64,000 nucleotides of DNA from Rhodanobacter glycinis. Its GTDB lineage: Bacteria; Pseudomonadota; Gammaproteobacteria; Xanthomonadales; Rhodanobacteraceae. The stretch lies in the NCBI RefSeq assembly GCF_006438785.1, contig NZ_RCZB01000003.1:1-64000 (forward strand), read 5' to 3'. Positions 55,200 through 63,343 of this stretch are shown one piece after another. The notes beneath the pieces were generated by a model that saw only the letters and a list, made by a program, of their open reading frames with translations, was not told where the DNA came from and did not search any database. The number at the start of each line of letters is the position of its first letter. The first letter of the stretch is position 1. The position numbers and the translations under genes are program-made.

Positions 55200-57680
55200 A
55201 TGGCCAAACCCAGCTTTAGACCTGACACGCCCGTCGCCGAATTCCTGCCGCTGTCCACGCATGTGTCGCCCACTGTGCTGAAGACTACCGATGGGGATTT
55301 TCTGCTGGTGTGGCGCCTCGGTGGACTGCCATTCGTCGGTCGCGAAGAGTGGGAAATCGAGCATCGCCACAACACCTTCAACCGCCTGCTGCAAACGTTG
55401 CGGGCGCCAGACTTCGTCAACGTGGCGTTCTGGGTGCACGACGTGCGCCGTCGCCGCCGCCTGAAAGACCACAGCCAGTTCGATCAAAGCTTCAACCAGC
55501 AGATGTCGGACACCTACTACGAGGCTTTGTCCGCTCAGAAGCTGATGCAGAATGAGCTCTATCTGACGATGATGTACCGGCCCATCGTGAGCGGCAAACG
55601 CTTTGCGGAAAAGTCCAGCGATGTCGGCCGGCTTGAGTCTCAACAACTCGACGCGGTGAGCACCATACTGGAGCTGGCCGGCAACGTGGAAGCCGTGCTC
55701 AAGGATTACGCACCGTATCGTCTGGGCATGTACGAAGCCAGCAATGGTGTGGTGTTCTCCGAAGCGCTGGAGCTTTACGGCTATTTGCTCAATCGCATCG
55801 ACGAGCCGGTACCCGTGATCAATGCGCCCGTCTACAACTACCTGGCGGTAAGCAAACAGCGTTTCTCGGCCAAGACGGGTGATTTCGTGATCACCACGCC
55901 CGAAGGCAAAAATCACTTCGGCGCCATGCTCAACATCAAGGAATACACCGACGGCACCTATCCGGGCATCCTAAACGGCCTGAAGTACCTGGATTTCGAA
56001 TATGTCATCACCCACTCCTTCAGTCCCATGGGTCGCCAGGACGCACTGAAAGCACTGGACCGTACCAAGGGCATGATGATCTCCTCCGGTGACAAGGCCT
56101 TCAGCCAGATCGCCGAGCTCGATCACGCGATGGACCAGCTCGCCTCCGGTAACTTCGTCCTAGGTGAATACCACTTCTCCATGGCCATTTACGCACCTAG
56201 CCAGGAAACCCTTTCCCAACAGATCGCGACTACACGTGCGGAGCTTTCCAACGCCGGCTTTGTCTCGGTCAAGGAAGATCTGGCTGTCACCGCAGCTTTC
56301 TACGCCCAGTTTCCTGGCAATTGGAAATACCGCACCCGGCTGGCCAACGTCAGTTCGCTCAACTTCCTGGGCCTGTCACCGCTGCACAACTTTGCCACCG
56401 GGAAAAAAGAGAACAATCCCTGGGGTGACTGCGTCACTACCTTGCAGACTACCAATGGTCAGGCGTATCACTTCAACTTCCACGCCACCCACCCGGCGGA
56501 GAATTCGCTGGGGGAAAAGGCCATCGCCAACACCATGGTCATCGGCAAGTCCGGTACCGGCAAAACCGCGCTGATCAACTTCCTGCTCAGTCAGGTGCAA
56601 AAGCTGAAGCCCTCACCCACCATTTTCTTCTTCGACAAGGACCGCGGCGCGGAAATTTTTGTTCGCGCCTGTGGCGGCAACTACCTGGCGCTCGAAAACG
56701 GCAAACCCACCGGCTTCAATCCGTTCCAGTGCGAGCGAAGCGAAGCCAACGTCCAGTTCCTGGCCGAACTGGTAAAGGTATTGGTGGGCAAAAGCGTCTA
56801 CAGCTCGCGCGAGGAAGAAGACATCTTTCGCGCGGTCGAGAGCATGCTCGATACGCCCATGCACCTGCGCACCATGACCAACTTCCAGAAGAGCCTGCCC
56901 AACATGGGCGATGATGGTCTCTTCATCCGCATGCGCAGATGGACCGCTGGTAACTCACTGGGCTGGGTTTTCGACAACCTTGTCGACACCATCGAACTGG
57001 AAAAAGCCAACATCATCGGCTTCGACTACACCGAGCTGATCGACAACCCCGAAGTACGCGTACCAGTCATCAACTATCTGCTGCATAAGCTGGAAGCGCT
57101 GATTGACGGCCGTCCGCTCATCTACGTGATGGACGAGTTCTGGAAAATTCTCGACGGCAAGGGCGGGCTTAAGGAGTTCGCCAAGAACAAGCAGAAAACC
57201 ATCCGCAAGCAGAACGGCCTCGGCATCTTCGCGACCCAGAGCCCGGAAGACGCCCTGGCCAGCGACATCGCCGCCGCCCTCATCGAGCAAACGGCCACGA
57301 TGATCCTGCTACCCAACCCCAACGCCAGTCGCGAAGACTACGTTGGCGGTCTCAAGCTCACCGACGCGGAATATCAAGTGGTGGTGAGTCTGGACGAGCG
57401 ATCCCGCTGCTTTCTGGTCAAGCAAGGCCATGCCAGTGCCGTCTGTCAGCTCAATCTTCGCGGCATGGACGATGCGCTGGCAGTCATCTCGGCCTCCACT
57501 GACAACATCGAAATCATGCACGACGTACTGTCGCAGCGCGCAGAGGCCGAAGGCATACCCGTCGATGCCCTCAGTCCTGAGCAGTGGCTCAACGATTTTT
57601 ATGAAAATCGAAAAGGCAGCGGTAAATCCAGATCCAAGCCACCGTCCACCTCCAGTGCTGCCCGCACGGCGGCCAGTTAG
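55200..57680 (+). CDS. virB4: T4SS ATPase VirB4
   Basis: 826 residues from ATG 55200; longer frames run into virB3 and the hairpin. The N-terminal CagE/TrbE/VirB domain ('LSTHVSPTVLKTTDGDFLLV') is followed by the P-loop GKSGTGKT at 449-456, 'IFFFDKDRGAEIFVRACGGN' and Walker B 'IYVMDEF' at 641-647. The 'IFATQSPEDALAS' motif is also present. It is the largest inner-membrane ATPase of the machine. A Ser/Lys-rich tail ends the protein. Confidence 0.95.
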   Translation: MAKPSFRPDTPVAEFLPLSTHVSPTVLKTTDGDFLLVWRLGGLPFVGREEWEIEHRHNTFNRLLQTLRAPDFVNVAFWVHDVRRRRRLKDHSQFDQSFNQQMSDTYYEALSAQKLMQNELYLTMMYRPIVSGKRFAEKSSDVGRLESQQLDAVSTILELAGNVEAVLKDYAPYRLGMYEASNGVVFSEALELYGYLLNRIDEPVPVINAPVYNYLAVSKQRFSAKTGDFVITTPEGKNHFGAMLNIKEYTDGTYPGILNGLKYLDFEYVITHSFSPMGRQDALKALDRTKGMMISSGDKAFSQIAELDHAMDQLASGNFVLGEYHFSMAIYAPSQETLSQQIATTRAELSNAGFVSVKEDLAVTAAFYAQFPGNWKYRTRLANVSSLNFLGLSPLHNFATGKKENNPWGDCVTTLQTTNGQAYHFNFHATHPAENSLGEKAIANTMVIGKSGTGKTALINFLLSQVQKLKPSPTIFFFDKDRGAEIFVRACGGNYLALENGKPTGFNPFQCERSEANVQFLAELVKVLVGKSVYSSREEEDIFRAVESMLDTPMHLRTMTNFQKSLPNMGDDGLFIRMRRWTAGNSLGWVFDNLVDTIELEKANIIGFDYTELIDNPEVRVPVINYLLHKLEALIDGRPLIYVMDEFWKILDGKGGLKEFAKNKQKTIRKQNGLGIFATQSPEDALASDIAAALIEQTATMILLPNPNASREDYVGGLKLTDAEYQVVVSLDERSRCFLVKQGHASAVCQLNLRGMDDALAVISASTDNIEIMHDVLSQRAEAEGIPVDALSPEQWLNDFYENRKGSGKSRSKPPSTSSAARTAAS

Positions 57681-57719
57681 TCCGTGTGTGATCGACCTCA
57701 ATCACAAAAGGAGTGCGTC

Positions 57720-58505
57720 ATGACCCATTTGCCCACCCGTCCGATGAAATTGCAATTGCGCCAGGTAGCTCTGACCTTGGCCTTCCTCGGCATCTTTGCC
57801 GGCACGGCCCACGCTCAAGTCTTGGTCACCGATTCCACGGCTATTTCGACCAGTGAGGAGGGCTTCAAATCGCAGTTGGCCCAGACCGTAGAGCAGTACA
57901 CCAAACAGGGCATGCAGTACGCAAAACAATTGGAAGAATATGAAAAGCAAGTACAGCAATACGAGCAAATACTAACGTCTATCCAAAGCTTGGCCACCGG
58001 CGGCATCACACTTACTTCCGGGCGGCTCACACCAATCAGCGATGCCAGCAACCTCATCCAGCAGTCCTGTCCGGGCGCCAACGGTGGCGGCATCTTGGGG
58101 AGTATGACCTCCATAGCCACCTCCACCTTCGACAGTTCCATTACCAAAAATCAGCAAAACATCTGTGTGCAGATCGTTCTGGCCCAAGTCGACAGGTACA
58201 ACAAAACCGTCAAAATGGTCAACGATACCCAGCAGTTCGGCCAAGAGCTGCAGCAGATCACAGCCAGCTTGAGCCAGATGAGCACGCAGGGTGATTCAAA
58301 CAGGGTCTCCGCCAATACCGGAACGCATAGCGAGCAACTTGCTTGGGAAATGCAGGACTGGCAAAGCCAGATGAAAAAGGACGACGCCATCATCACCACG
58401 CTGCAGCAGCAGCAGAGTCTTCTGGCCAAGGTGGCTTTGAACGGCAGCAACACCATCCTGGGCAATGTGGTGCAAGCCGGGGCATTCGCGGCGGCGTTCC
58501 ACTGA
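57720..58505 (+). CDS. virB5: T4SS minor pilin VirB5
   Basis: 261 residues from ATG 57720 (AAAGGAG upstream). Signal peptide ('LRQVALTLAFLGIFAGTAHA'). The mature protein is mostly helical with a long Gln/Glu-rich coil ('EQYTKQGMQYAKQLEEYEKQ', 'VQQYEQILTSI'), two cysteines and a Gly/Ser loop, as in VirB5/TrbJ pilus-tip proteins. It lies between virB4 and virB6. Confidence 0.88.
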   Translation: MTHLPTRPMKLQLRQVALTLAFLGIFAGTAHAQVLVTDSTAISTSEEGFKSQLAQTVEQYTKQGMQYAKQLEEYEKQVQQYEQILTSIQSLATGGITLTSGRLTPISDASNLIQQSCPGANGGGILGSMTSIATSTFDSSITKNQQNICVQIVLAQVDRYNKTVKMVNDTQQFGQELQQITASLSQMSTQGDSNRVSANTGTHSEQLAWEMQDWQSQMKKDDAIITTLQQQQSLLAKVALNGSNTILGNVVQAGAFAAAFH

Positions 58506-58579
58506 CACAAGCAAACTGCTGACAACAGGGTAGATCGATACAACTGCAATGCGCGACTCGGCTGGGGATCACGAGCACC

Positions 58580-59689
58580 ATGGTTTACTTCGTCCTTATC
58601 TACAATTGGCTTCATAGCAGGATCGACAGCTTCGGGGCCAACCTGATGGGTGCCGTGACTAGCTGGATGACCGCTATAGCCCTGCTGCTGGTCACCATCT
58701 GGATCATGATCCAGGGCTACCGTCTGATCACCGGCCAGTCGCGCGAGTCGATGATGGGACTGGTGACCAACATGGTGCGGGTAGTGGTAATCGTCGCCAT
58801 CGCCACTACCGTCGGAGCTGTAGGTCATAATCTGCACACTCTCGTCACCACCGAGTTGACCACCGACATCAATCAGTTGTTCACTGGTGACGACACCACG
58901 CTGGCGCAGACCATCGATAAAAACCTCGCCTACACTCAGCTCGCTATGTCAGCCATCGACACCGTGCAGGTACCTCCTGGCGACACTGAAAGCGCCTCCA
59001 GCAAGGCGCGAGCCCAAGCCTTCGCCACTTTCGGCACTGCCAGTCCCGCCATGGCCGCTGCCGCCATGCTGCTGCTGTACGAGATCACACTTGCCTTGGT
59101 GATTGGCTTGGCGCCGTTGTTCATCATGTGTCTGATCTTTGAGCAGACCAAGGGCCTGTTCCAAAAATGGCTGCTCTACGGCATCGGCACACTGTTCTCG
59201 ATGGGTGTGCTGGCCTTTATCAGCTCACTGGTGCTGCAGCTCACTCTGAAAGTTGCCGAGGCGCTGTGGGCGGCCAATATCATCAACGGTATCACCGGCA
59301 TGGGTGCCGAGGGCTTCACCAACCAATCGATGCAGCAAGGCGGCATCGGTCTGTTGATGACCGTGCTGATCGTCTCCTCGCCCCCACTGGCGGCGATGTT
59401 CTTCCAAGGTACCGTGGGAAATTTCATGCACTTCTCAGCCTTTGGTGGCGGCATGGCCAGCCGACCTGGCCCGCAGGGGCAACCGCCGGGATCGTATGGT
59501 GGATATGGCGGTGGTGCGTATGCGCCGCCGCCATCGGGAACGGCGCAAACGACTGATCCAGGAGGGCAAGCTCGCCCTAATGGCTTTGGCAATAAACCCG
59601 GTGCCGCCACACGCCTGCCCGGCGCACCTAGCTCCGCCTACGCTGACATCATCAGACCGGCACCCACGCCGACGGGCGGTGCACGATGA
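58580..59689 (+). CDS. virB6: T4SS polytopic inner-membrane protein VirB6
   Basis: 369 residues from ATG 58580. At least five membrane helices are visible, including 'AIALLLVTIWIMIQGYRLIT' and 'LALVIGLAPLFIMCLIFEQT', the latter being the TrbL/VirB6 hallmark ('PLFI.. F..T..LF..W'). A Gly/Pro-rich cytosolic tail follows from about residue 300 ('GPQGQPPGSYGGYGGGAYAP'). Its stop overlaps the next gene by 4 bp. Confidence 0.92.
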   Translation: MVYFVLIYNWLHSRIDSFGANLMGAVTSWMTAIALLLVTIWIMIQGYRLITGQSRESMMGLVTNMVRVVVIVAIATTVGAVGHNLHTLVTTELTTDINQLFTGDDTTLAQTIDKNLAYTQLAMSAIDTVQVPPGDTESASSKARAQAFATFGTASPAMAAAAMLLLYEITLALVIGLAPLFIMCLIFEQTKGLFQKWLLYGIGTLFSMGVLAFISSLVLQLTLKVAEALWAANIINGITGMGAEGFTNQSMQQGGIGLLMTVLIVSSPPLAAMFFQGTVGNFMHFSAFGGGMASRPGPQGQPPGSYGGYGGGAYAPPPSGTAQTTDPGGQARPNGFGNKPGAATRLPGAPSSAYADIIRPAPTPTGGAR

Positions 59690-60204
59690 AAGCCTGTCGC
59701 TTTCTGTTATTTGGGCTGCTGTTGCTGCTGGGCCGTGTCGTCCATGCCGAGGGCGGCTGTCCGCCCGGAATGATTCCCGCCAGCGGCACGGATATCAATT
59801 CCTGCGTCCCCGTCCCTCCCGGGTATTACCGCAATCAACAGCAGGCACAACCTCAACTTCCGCTTCCCCCGCCGCCCCAATGGGTTACTCGGTGGGGGGC
59901 AATTGCGACTGATGCGATCAAGGGGATTGTGGGCGCAGTAACTGGCTTATCTAGCAAGAACGAAGCGCAACAAGCAGCGATGGCCGATTGCCGAGCAAAG
60001 GGTGGATCACTTTGCAAGCTCGAAATTGCCTACGACAACGAGTGTGTAACGCTCGCAGCAGACAGCATGGGATACAGCATCAACACTGGGAATACAGTAG
60101 ATGCAGCAAATCAATTAGCCATGAAAACTTGTAGTGCTATTGGTGAACATCTCGACTGCCACGTCTATTACTCCGCCTGCAGTCTACCTGTGCGGATTCA
60201 ATAG
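59686..60204 (+). CDS. Secreted DUF4189-like protein in T4SS locus
   Basis: 172 residues from ATG 59686, coupled to virB6. Signal peptide ('CRFLLFGLLLLLGRVVHAEG'), a Pro-rich linker ('QPQLPLPPPPQWV') and a C-terminal domain 'WGAIATDAIKGIVGAVTGLS' followed by 'EAQQAAMADCRAKGGSLCKL' and 'AMKTCSAIGEHLDCHVYYSA', with paired cysteines. It resembles DUF4189 proteins frequent in Xanthomonadales. Its position, coupled to virB6, suggests a periplasmic accessory of the secretion system. The function is unknown. Confidence 0.7.
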   Translation: MKACRFLLFGLLLLLGRVVHAEGGCPPGMIPASGTDINSCVPVPPGYYRNQQQAQPQLPLPPPPQWVTRWGAIATDAIKGIVGAVTGLSSKNEAQQAAMADCRAKGGSLCKLEIAYDNECVTLAADSMGYSINTGNTVDAANQLAMKTCSAIGEHLDCHVYYSACSLPVRIQ

Positions 60205-60272
60205 TCCGATTTTCGTTCGTGAATTTATATTCCCTCGTAGAGGAAGCTCACCACACAACACGGAGGTATTCC

Positions 60273-60608
60273 ATGAAACTGCGTGCCCTGTTCACCACGA
60301 TTGCCATTGGCACTGCCACCGGCCTGACCATCGCCCCCGTCCAGGCCCAGAGCGTGGACCCCTGCACCGTCTACATGTGCATGGCGGGCATCTCCGGCTT
60401 CGGAGTCGGTGGCGGAGGTGGGCCCGCATGCGCCCCAGCAATTACTTACTGGCATACCGCTCTGGCCGTCTACAGTCCCTACTTCAACCCGCCTGCCAGT
60501 GCTGCACGGCGAAGGGGATATCTGACGCCGGCTTGTCCTGGCGCCAACGTCACCACCAATACCGCCGTGTTGAACGCCATCATGACCGAGTGGGGCTGGG
60601 TGCCGTAG
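60273..60608 (+). CDS. TrbM/KikA-like periplasmic protein
   Basis: 111 residues from ATG 60273 (GGAGG upstream). A signal peptide ('LFTTIAIGTATGLTIAPVQA') is followed by 'DPCTVYMCMAGISGFGVGGG' and 'CAPAITYWH', then 'ARRRGYLTPACPGANVTTNT'. The cysteine pattern and RRxxYL-x2-CPGA fit TrbM-like conjugal-transfer proteins. It is a probable periplasmic helper of the T4SS. It lies 68 bp after the DUF4189-like gene. Confidence 0.68.
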   Translation: MKLRALFTTIAIGTATGLTIAPVQAQSVDPCTVYMCMAGISGFGVGGGGGPACAPAITYWHTALAVYSPYFNPPASAARRRGYLTPACPGANVTTNTAVLNAIMTEWGWVP

Positions 60609-60840
60609 GGGTCTTGGTTGAACGTGACCTATCGCTGCAACAGCTGATCGCTCGAAGGTGATGCGCAATGAAAACCCTTCCACACATGGATGTACTCATG
60701 GCTTGCACCTTTGTTATATCACCGCTAGGAGGCACTCCATCGCCTTCGCACAACATCGGTCTCGGCGTTGTCGGCATGACGTCTGATCGACCTACCTCAA
60801 GGCAGCCCCTATTCATACGAATCACCGTAATCGAGCCGCC

Positions 60841-61446
60841 ATGTCAAAGCGACTGACTTCCTCGCTGATTCTTTCGCTGGCCCTGATCACCTCTGCCTGT
60901 GGTTCCCCCATGAAAACTCCCGATATCAAGCAGAACCCACATCCGAAGATGCGCTACGAAATCACCATGACCATCCAGGGCGCACCGGGGCCGTTCGATT
61001 CGGTCAGCGGGTTCGTGCAGTACAAGGTGTCGAACGGCCACTGCGTGCCTTTGACACCGATCAGCGGTGCCACGCTTCCACCGGAAAGCCGCATCCCTAT
61101 CTCCTTTACCCGCGTGAGCGACAACCTGTACAAAGGCGTGATCTATACCGACTTGATGCAGGACGACGACTACTACGGCCTTGGCGTCTGCCATTGGTCG
61201 GTGGTAGCGGCATCGGCCGATCTGAAGATCAAGACCACGGCCTTGAGCCCGGCGATCTTTCACGACGACATCGTGGCGCAAAAATCCGTGGCCACCTATT
61301 TCGTCAACAGCGATTACCTCGACAACAGCAGTGCAAATGGCGAAGAACGCGTGGTGTCGGGCAATCCCAACCGTGCTTTCTACCTGCCTGCATCGCGGAC
61401 TGATCTGTTCTCGATCGCGCTTGCCGCCAAGGAAGACTTCCAATGA
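60841..61446 (+). CDS. Lipoprotein, putative immunity protein (X-Tfi) for the lipase effector
   Basis: 201 residues. A lipoprotein signal 'KRLTSSLILSLALITSAC' puts the acylated cysteine at residue 20. The mature protein is beta-rich ('MRYEITMTIQGAPGPFDSVS', 'FTRVSDNLYKGVIYTDLMQD') with two cysteines (in 'NGHCVPL' and 'GVCHWSV'). Its stop overlaps the lipase start by 4 bp (ATGA). In X-T4SS loci, effectors are coupled to periplasmic lipoproteins that protect the producer and its sisters, and this pair fits exactly. Immunity function is inferred from context, not proven. Confidence 0.72.
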   Translation: MSKRLTSSLILSLALITSACGSPMKTPDIKQNPHPKMRYEITMTIQGAPGPFDSVSGFVQYKVSNGHCVPLTPISGATLPPESRIPISFTRVSDNLYKGVIYTDLMQDDDYYGLGVCHWSVVAASADLKIKTTALSPAIFHDDIVAQKSVATYFVNSDYLDNSSANGEERVVSGNPNRAFYLPASRTDLFSIALAAKEDFQ

Positions 61447-63152
61447 GTATCAGCTCAAGCGATTACGCCTTGCTGTCTCAGGACTCGTACCACGATCACC
61501 AGTTAAAGGACAAAGTCACACTCGGCGGTGTCCAGTACGAAGTACAGGACTACACCGACAATCCTAGGACTGGCTATCAAGGCACCGCGTACAAACGGCT
61601 GGATACGGGTGAAGTCGTCATCGCCCACCGTGGCACCGAGTTCGATAGAGAACCGGTTCATGACGGTGGCGTCGACGCAGGCATGGTGCTGGTTGGAGTG
61701 AACGCTCAGACGGCCGATGCGATGGCTTTCACTCGGAAGGTATTGGAAGAAGCGGGAGTCGATTCGGAACGGAGTGGACGACCCCTGAGTGTCACCGTCA
61801 CCGGTCACTCACTCGGTGGCACCTTGGCTGAGATCACCGCGTACGAATGCGATTTGCATGGTGAGACGTTCAATGCCTATGGCGCCACCAGTTTGGTGCA
61901 GGGCGTTCCCCACGGCGGGCACCAGGTCATCGATCACGTTCGGGCGGGCGATGTAGTCAGCGCCGCCAGTCCCCATTTCGGTGAAGTGCACATCTATGCC
62001 GCTCAGCAGGATATCGACACACTGAGCAAGGCTGGCTATCGGGACGATGGTGGTTTGTTGACTCCGCGCGCCCCTCTAAAGGCAATCGACTTCGGCGCCC
62101 ACGCCATCGACAATTTTGTACCCGACAGCAAGGCACTTGGCCACTCGATCATCAACCCGGAAAGCGAAGCGCGGTATCGCGCGCATCACGGCATGATCGA
62201 CCGTTATCGCAGCGATGTCTTGGATCTGCGCACCGGTCTATCGACGAGCTGGGAGATACCGAAGCTGGCGACAGAAAGTGGCATGGCGCTTGGTCGTGTC
62301 GCTATCCATGAAGTCGTACAAGGCGTGCATGCTGTTGAGCATGGTGCGCAGTACGCCGCTCACGAGGCCGTGCAGGGCATGCACGCCGTCGAGCGTGGAG
62401 TTCATGCGGTAGAGCGCACAGCGCAGAGCGTCGCGCATACCGTCCACGATGACATGCTGAAAGGCGTCCACGCTACGGAGCGCGCTTTGTCGCAGGGCGC
62501 CCATGCTGCCGAGCGTGGCGTGCAGCATGCAGCACAGGCCGTCGAGCACGCGGCGAGTAATGTCGCCCACGCGGTTGGAGAAAATGTTTCGCAGGGCGTG
62601 CACGTCACCGAGCACGCTGTTTCGCAAAGCATCCATGCCGCGGAACATGTCGCGCAATCCCTGGCCAGCGACGCGTCAAAGGCATTCGATGCACTGCGCC
62701 ATCCCGGTTCGTGGCTCGACGACAAGCCGGTGTCAACAGCGACTCCGGTGCTGCTGGATCACACGACGCATCCGGATCATCCGCTCTATCAGCAAACGCG
62801 CGATGCCGTGCACCGGCTGGATGCCGAACATCATCGAACGCCCGATCAGCACAGCGACAATCTCGCCGCTTCCCTGGTGGTGGCTGCACGGCGTGATGGC
62901 TTGCAGGCAGTCAACCACGTCGTGCTCAGCAACGATGCGGCACGGACCTTTGCCGTGCAGGGTGATCTGAACTCGTCGTTCAACCAGATCACCCATGTGG
63001 AAACTGTGCAGGCCAGCAACACATCCATCGAACAGAGCAGTGCAGCATGGCAACGCGCCATGCAACAGAAGCAGTCGGATCCGACGCACGCGCCGCAGAT
63101 GACGCAGGACCAACGGACTCAACAATCACCCCACCCTGCGGTGAGGCCGTAG
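61443..63152 (+). CDS. Class-3 lipase effector with C-terminal XVIPCD-type secretion domain
   Basis: 569 residues. The N-terminal lipase domain (about 1-235) has the nucleophile motif TGHSLGG (S123) and plausible triad partners D170 and H220. Residues 285-410 are an Ala/His/Glu-rich helical repeat ('QGVHAVEHGAQYAAHEAVQG', 'MHAVERGVHAVERTAQSVAH') with a dozen HAxE-like units. Residues about 440-569 match the XVIPCD pattern: 'HPDHPLYQQTRDAVHRLDAE', 'LAASLVVAARRDGL', 'VVLSNDAARTFAVQGDLN' and a Gln-rich tail ('RAMQQKQSDPTHAPQMTQDQ'). XVIPCD is the docking signal for VirD4, encoded next. It is predicted to be delivered into rival bacteria to cleave membrane lipids. Confidence 0.85.
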   Translation: MSISSSDYALLSQDSYHDHQLKDKVTLGGVQYEVQDYTDNPRTGYQGTAYKRLDTGEVVIAHRGTEFDREPVHDGGVDAGMVLVGVNAQTADAMAFTRKVLEEAGVDSERSGRPLSVTVTGHSLGGTLAEITAYECDLHGETFNAYGATSLVQGVPHGGHQVIDHVRAGDVVSAASPHFGEVHIYAAQQDIDTLSKAGYRDDGGLLTPRAPLKAIDFGAHAIDNFVPDSKALGHSIINPESEARYRAHHGMIDRYRSDVLDLRTGLSTSWEIPKLATESGMALGRVAIHEVVQGVHAVEHGAQYAAHEAVQGMHAVERGVHAVERTAQSVAHTVHDDMLKGVHATERALSQGAHAAERGVQHAAQAVEHAASNVAHAVGENVSQGVHVTEHAVSQSIHAAEHVAQSLASDASKAFDALRHPGSWLDDKPVSTATPVLLDHTTHPDHPLYQQTRDAVHRLDAEHHRTPDQHSDNLAASLVVAARRDGLQAVNHVVLSNDAARTFAVQGDLNSSFNQITHVETVQASNTSIEQSSAAWQRAMQQKQSDPTHAPQMTQDQRTQQSPHPAVRP

Positions 63153-63343
63153 CTCGTCGTGCGTGTAATCCCGCAAACCGGATGCTCGGCGCCGACTCCT
63201 TTGCCCCCTCAACGAAGCGTGCGCGCTTTCGTAATTCGCACTACGCGCCACGAGAAACAGCCGACGGATGGCGCGCTACGCGTATGGGACCTTAGATTGA
63301 ATATGAAGTGCGTTCAAAAATACGTATCGCAGGATAGAACTTC

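Noticed and set aside
60668..60856. 62-codon frame between the TrbM-like gene and the immunity lipoprotein
   Set aside because: A weak ribosome site is present, but it overlaps the lipoprotein start, lacks a signal or motif and is rich in Pro/Thr/Ser; probably chance.
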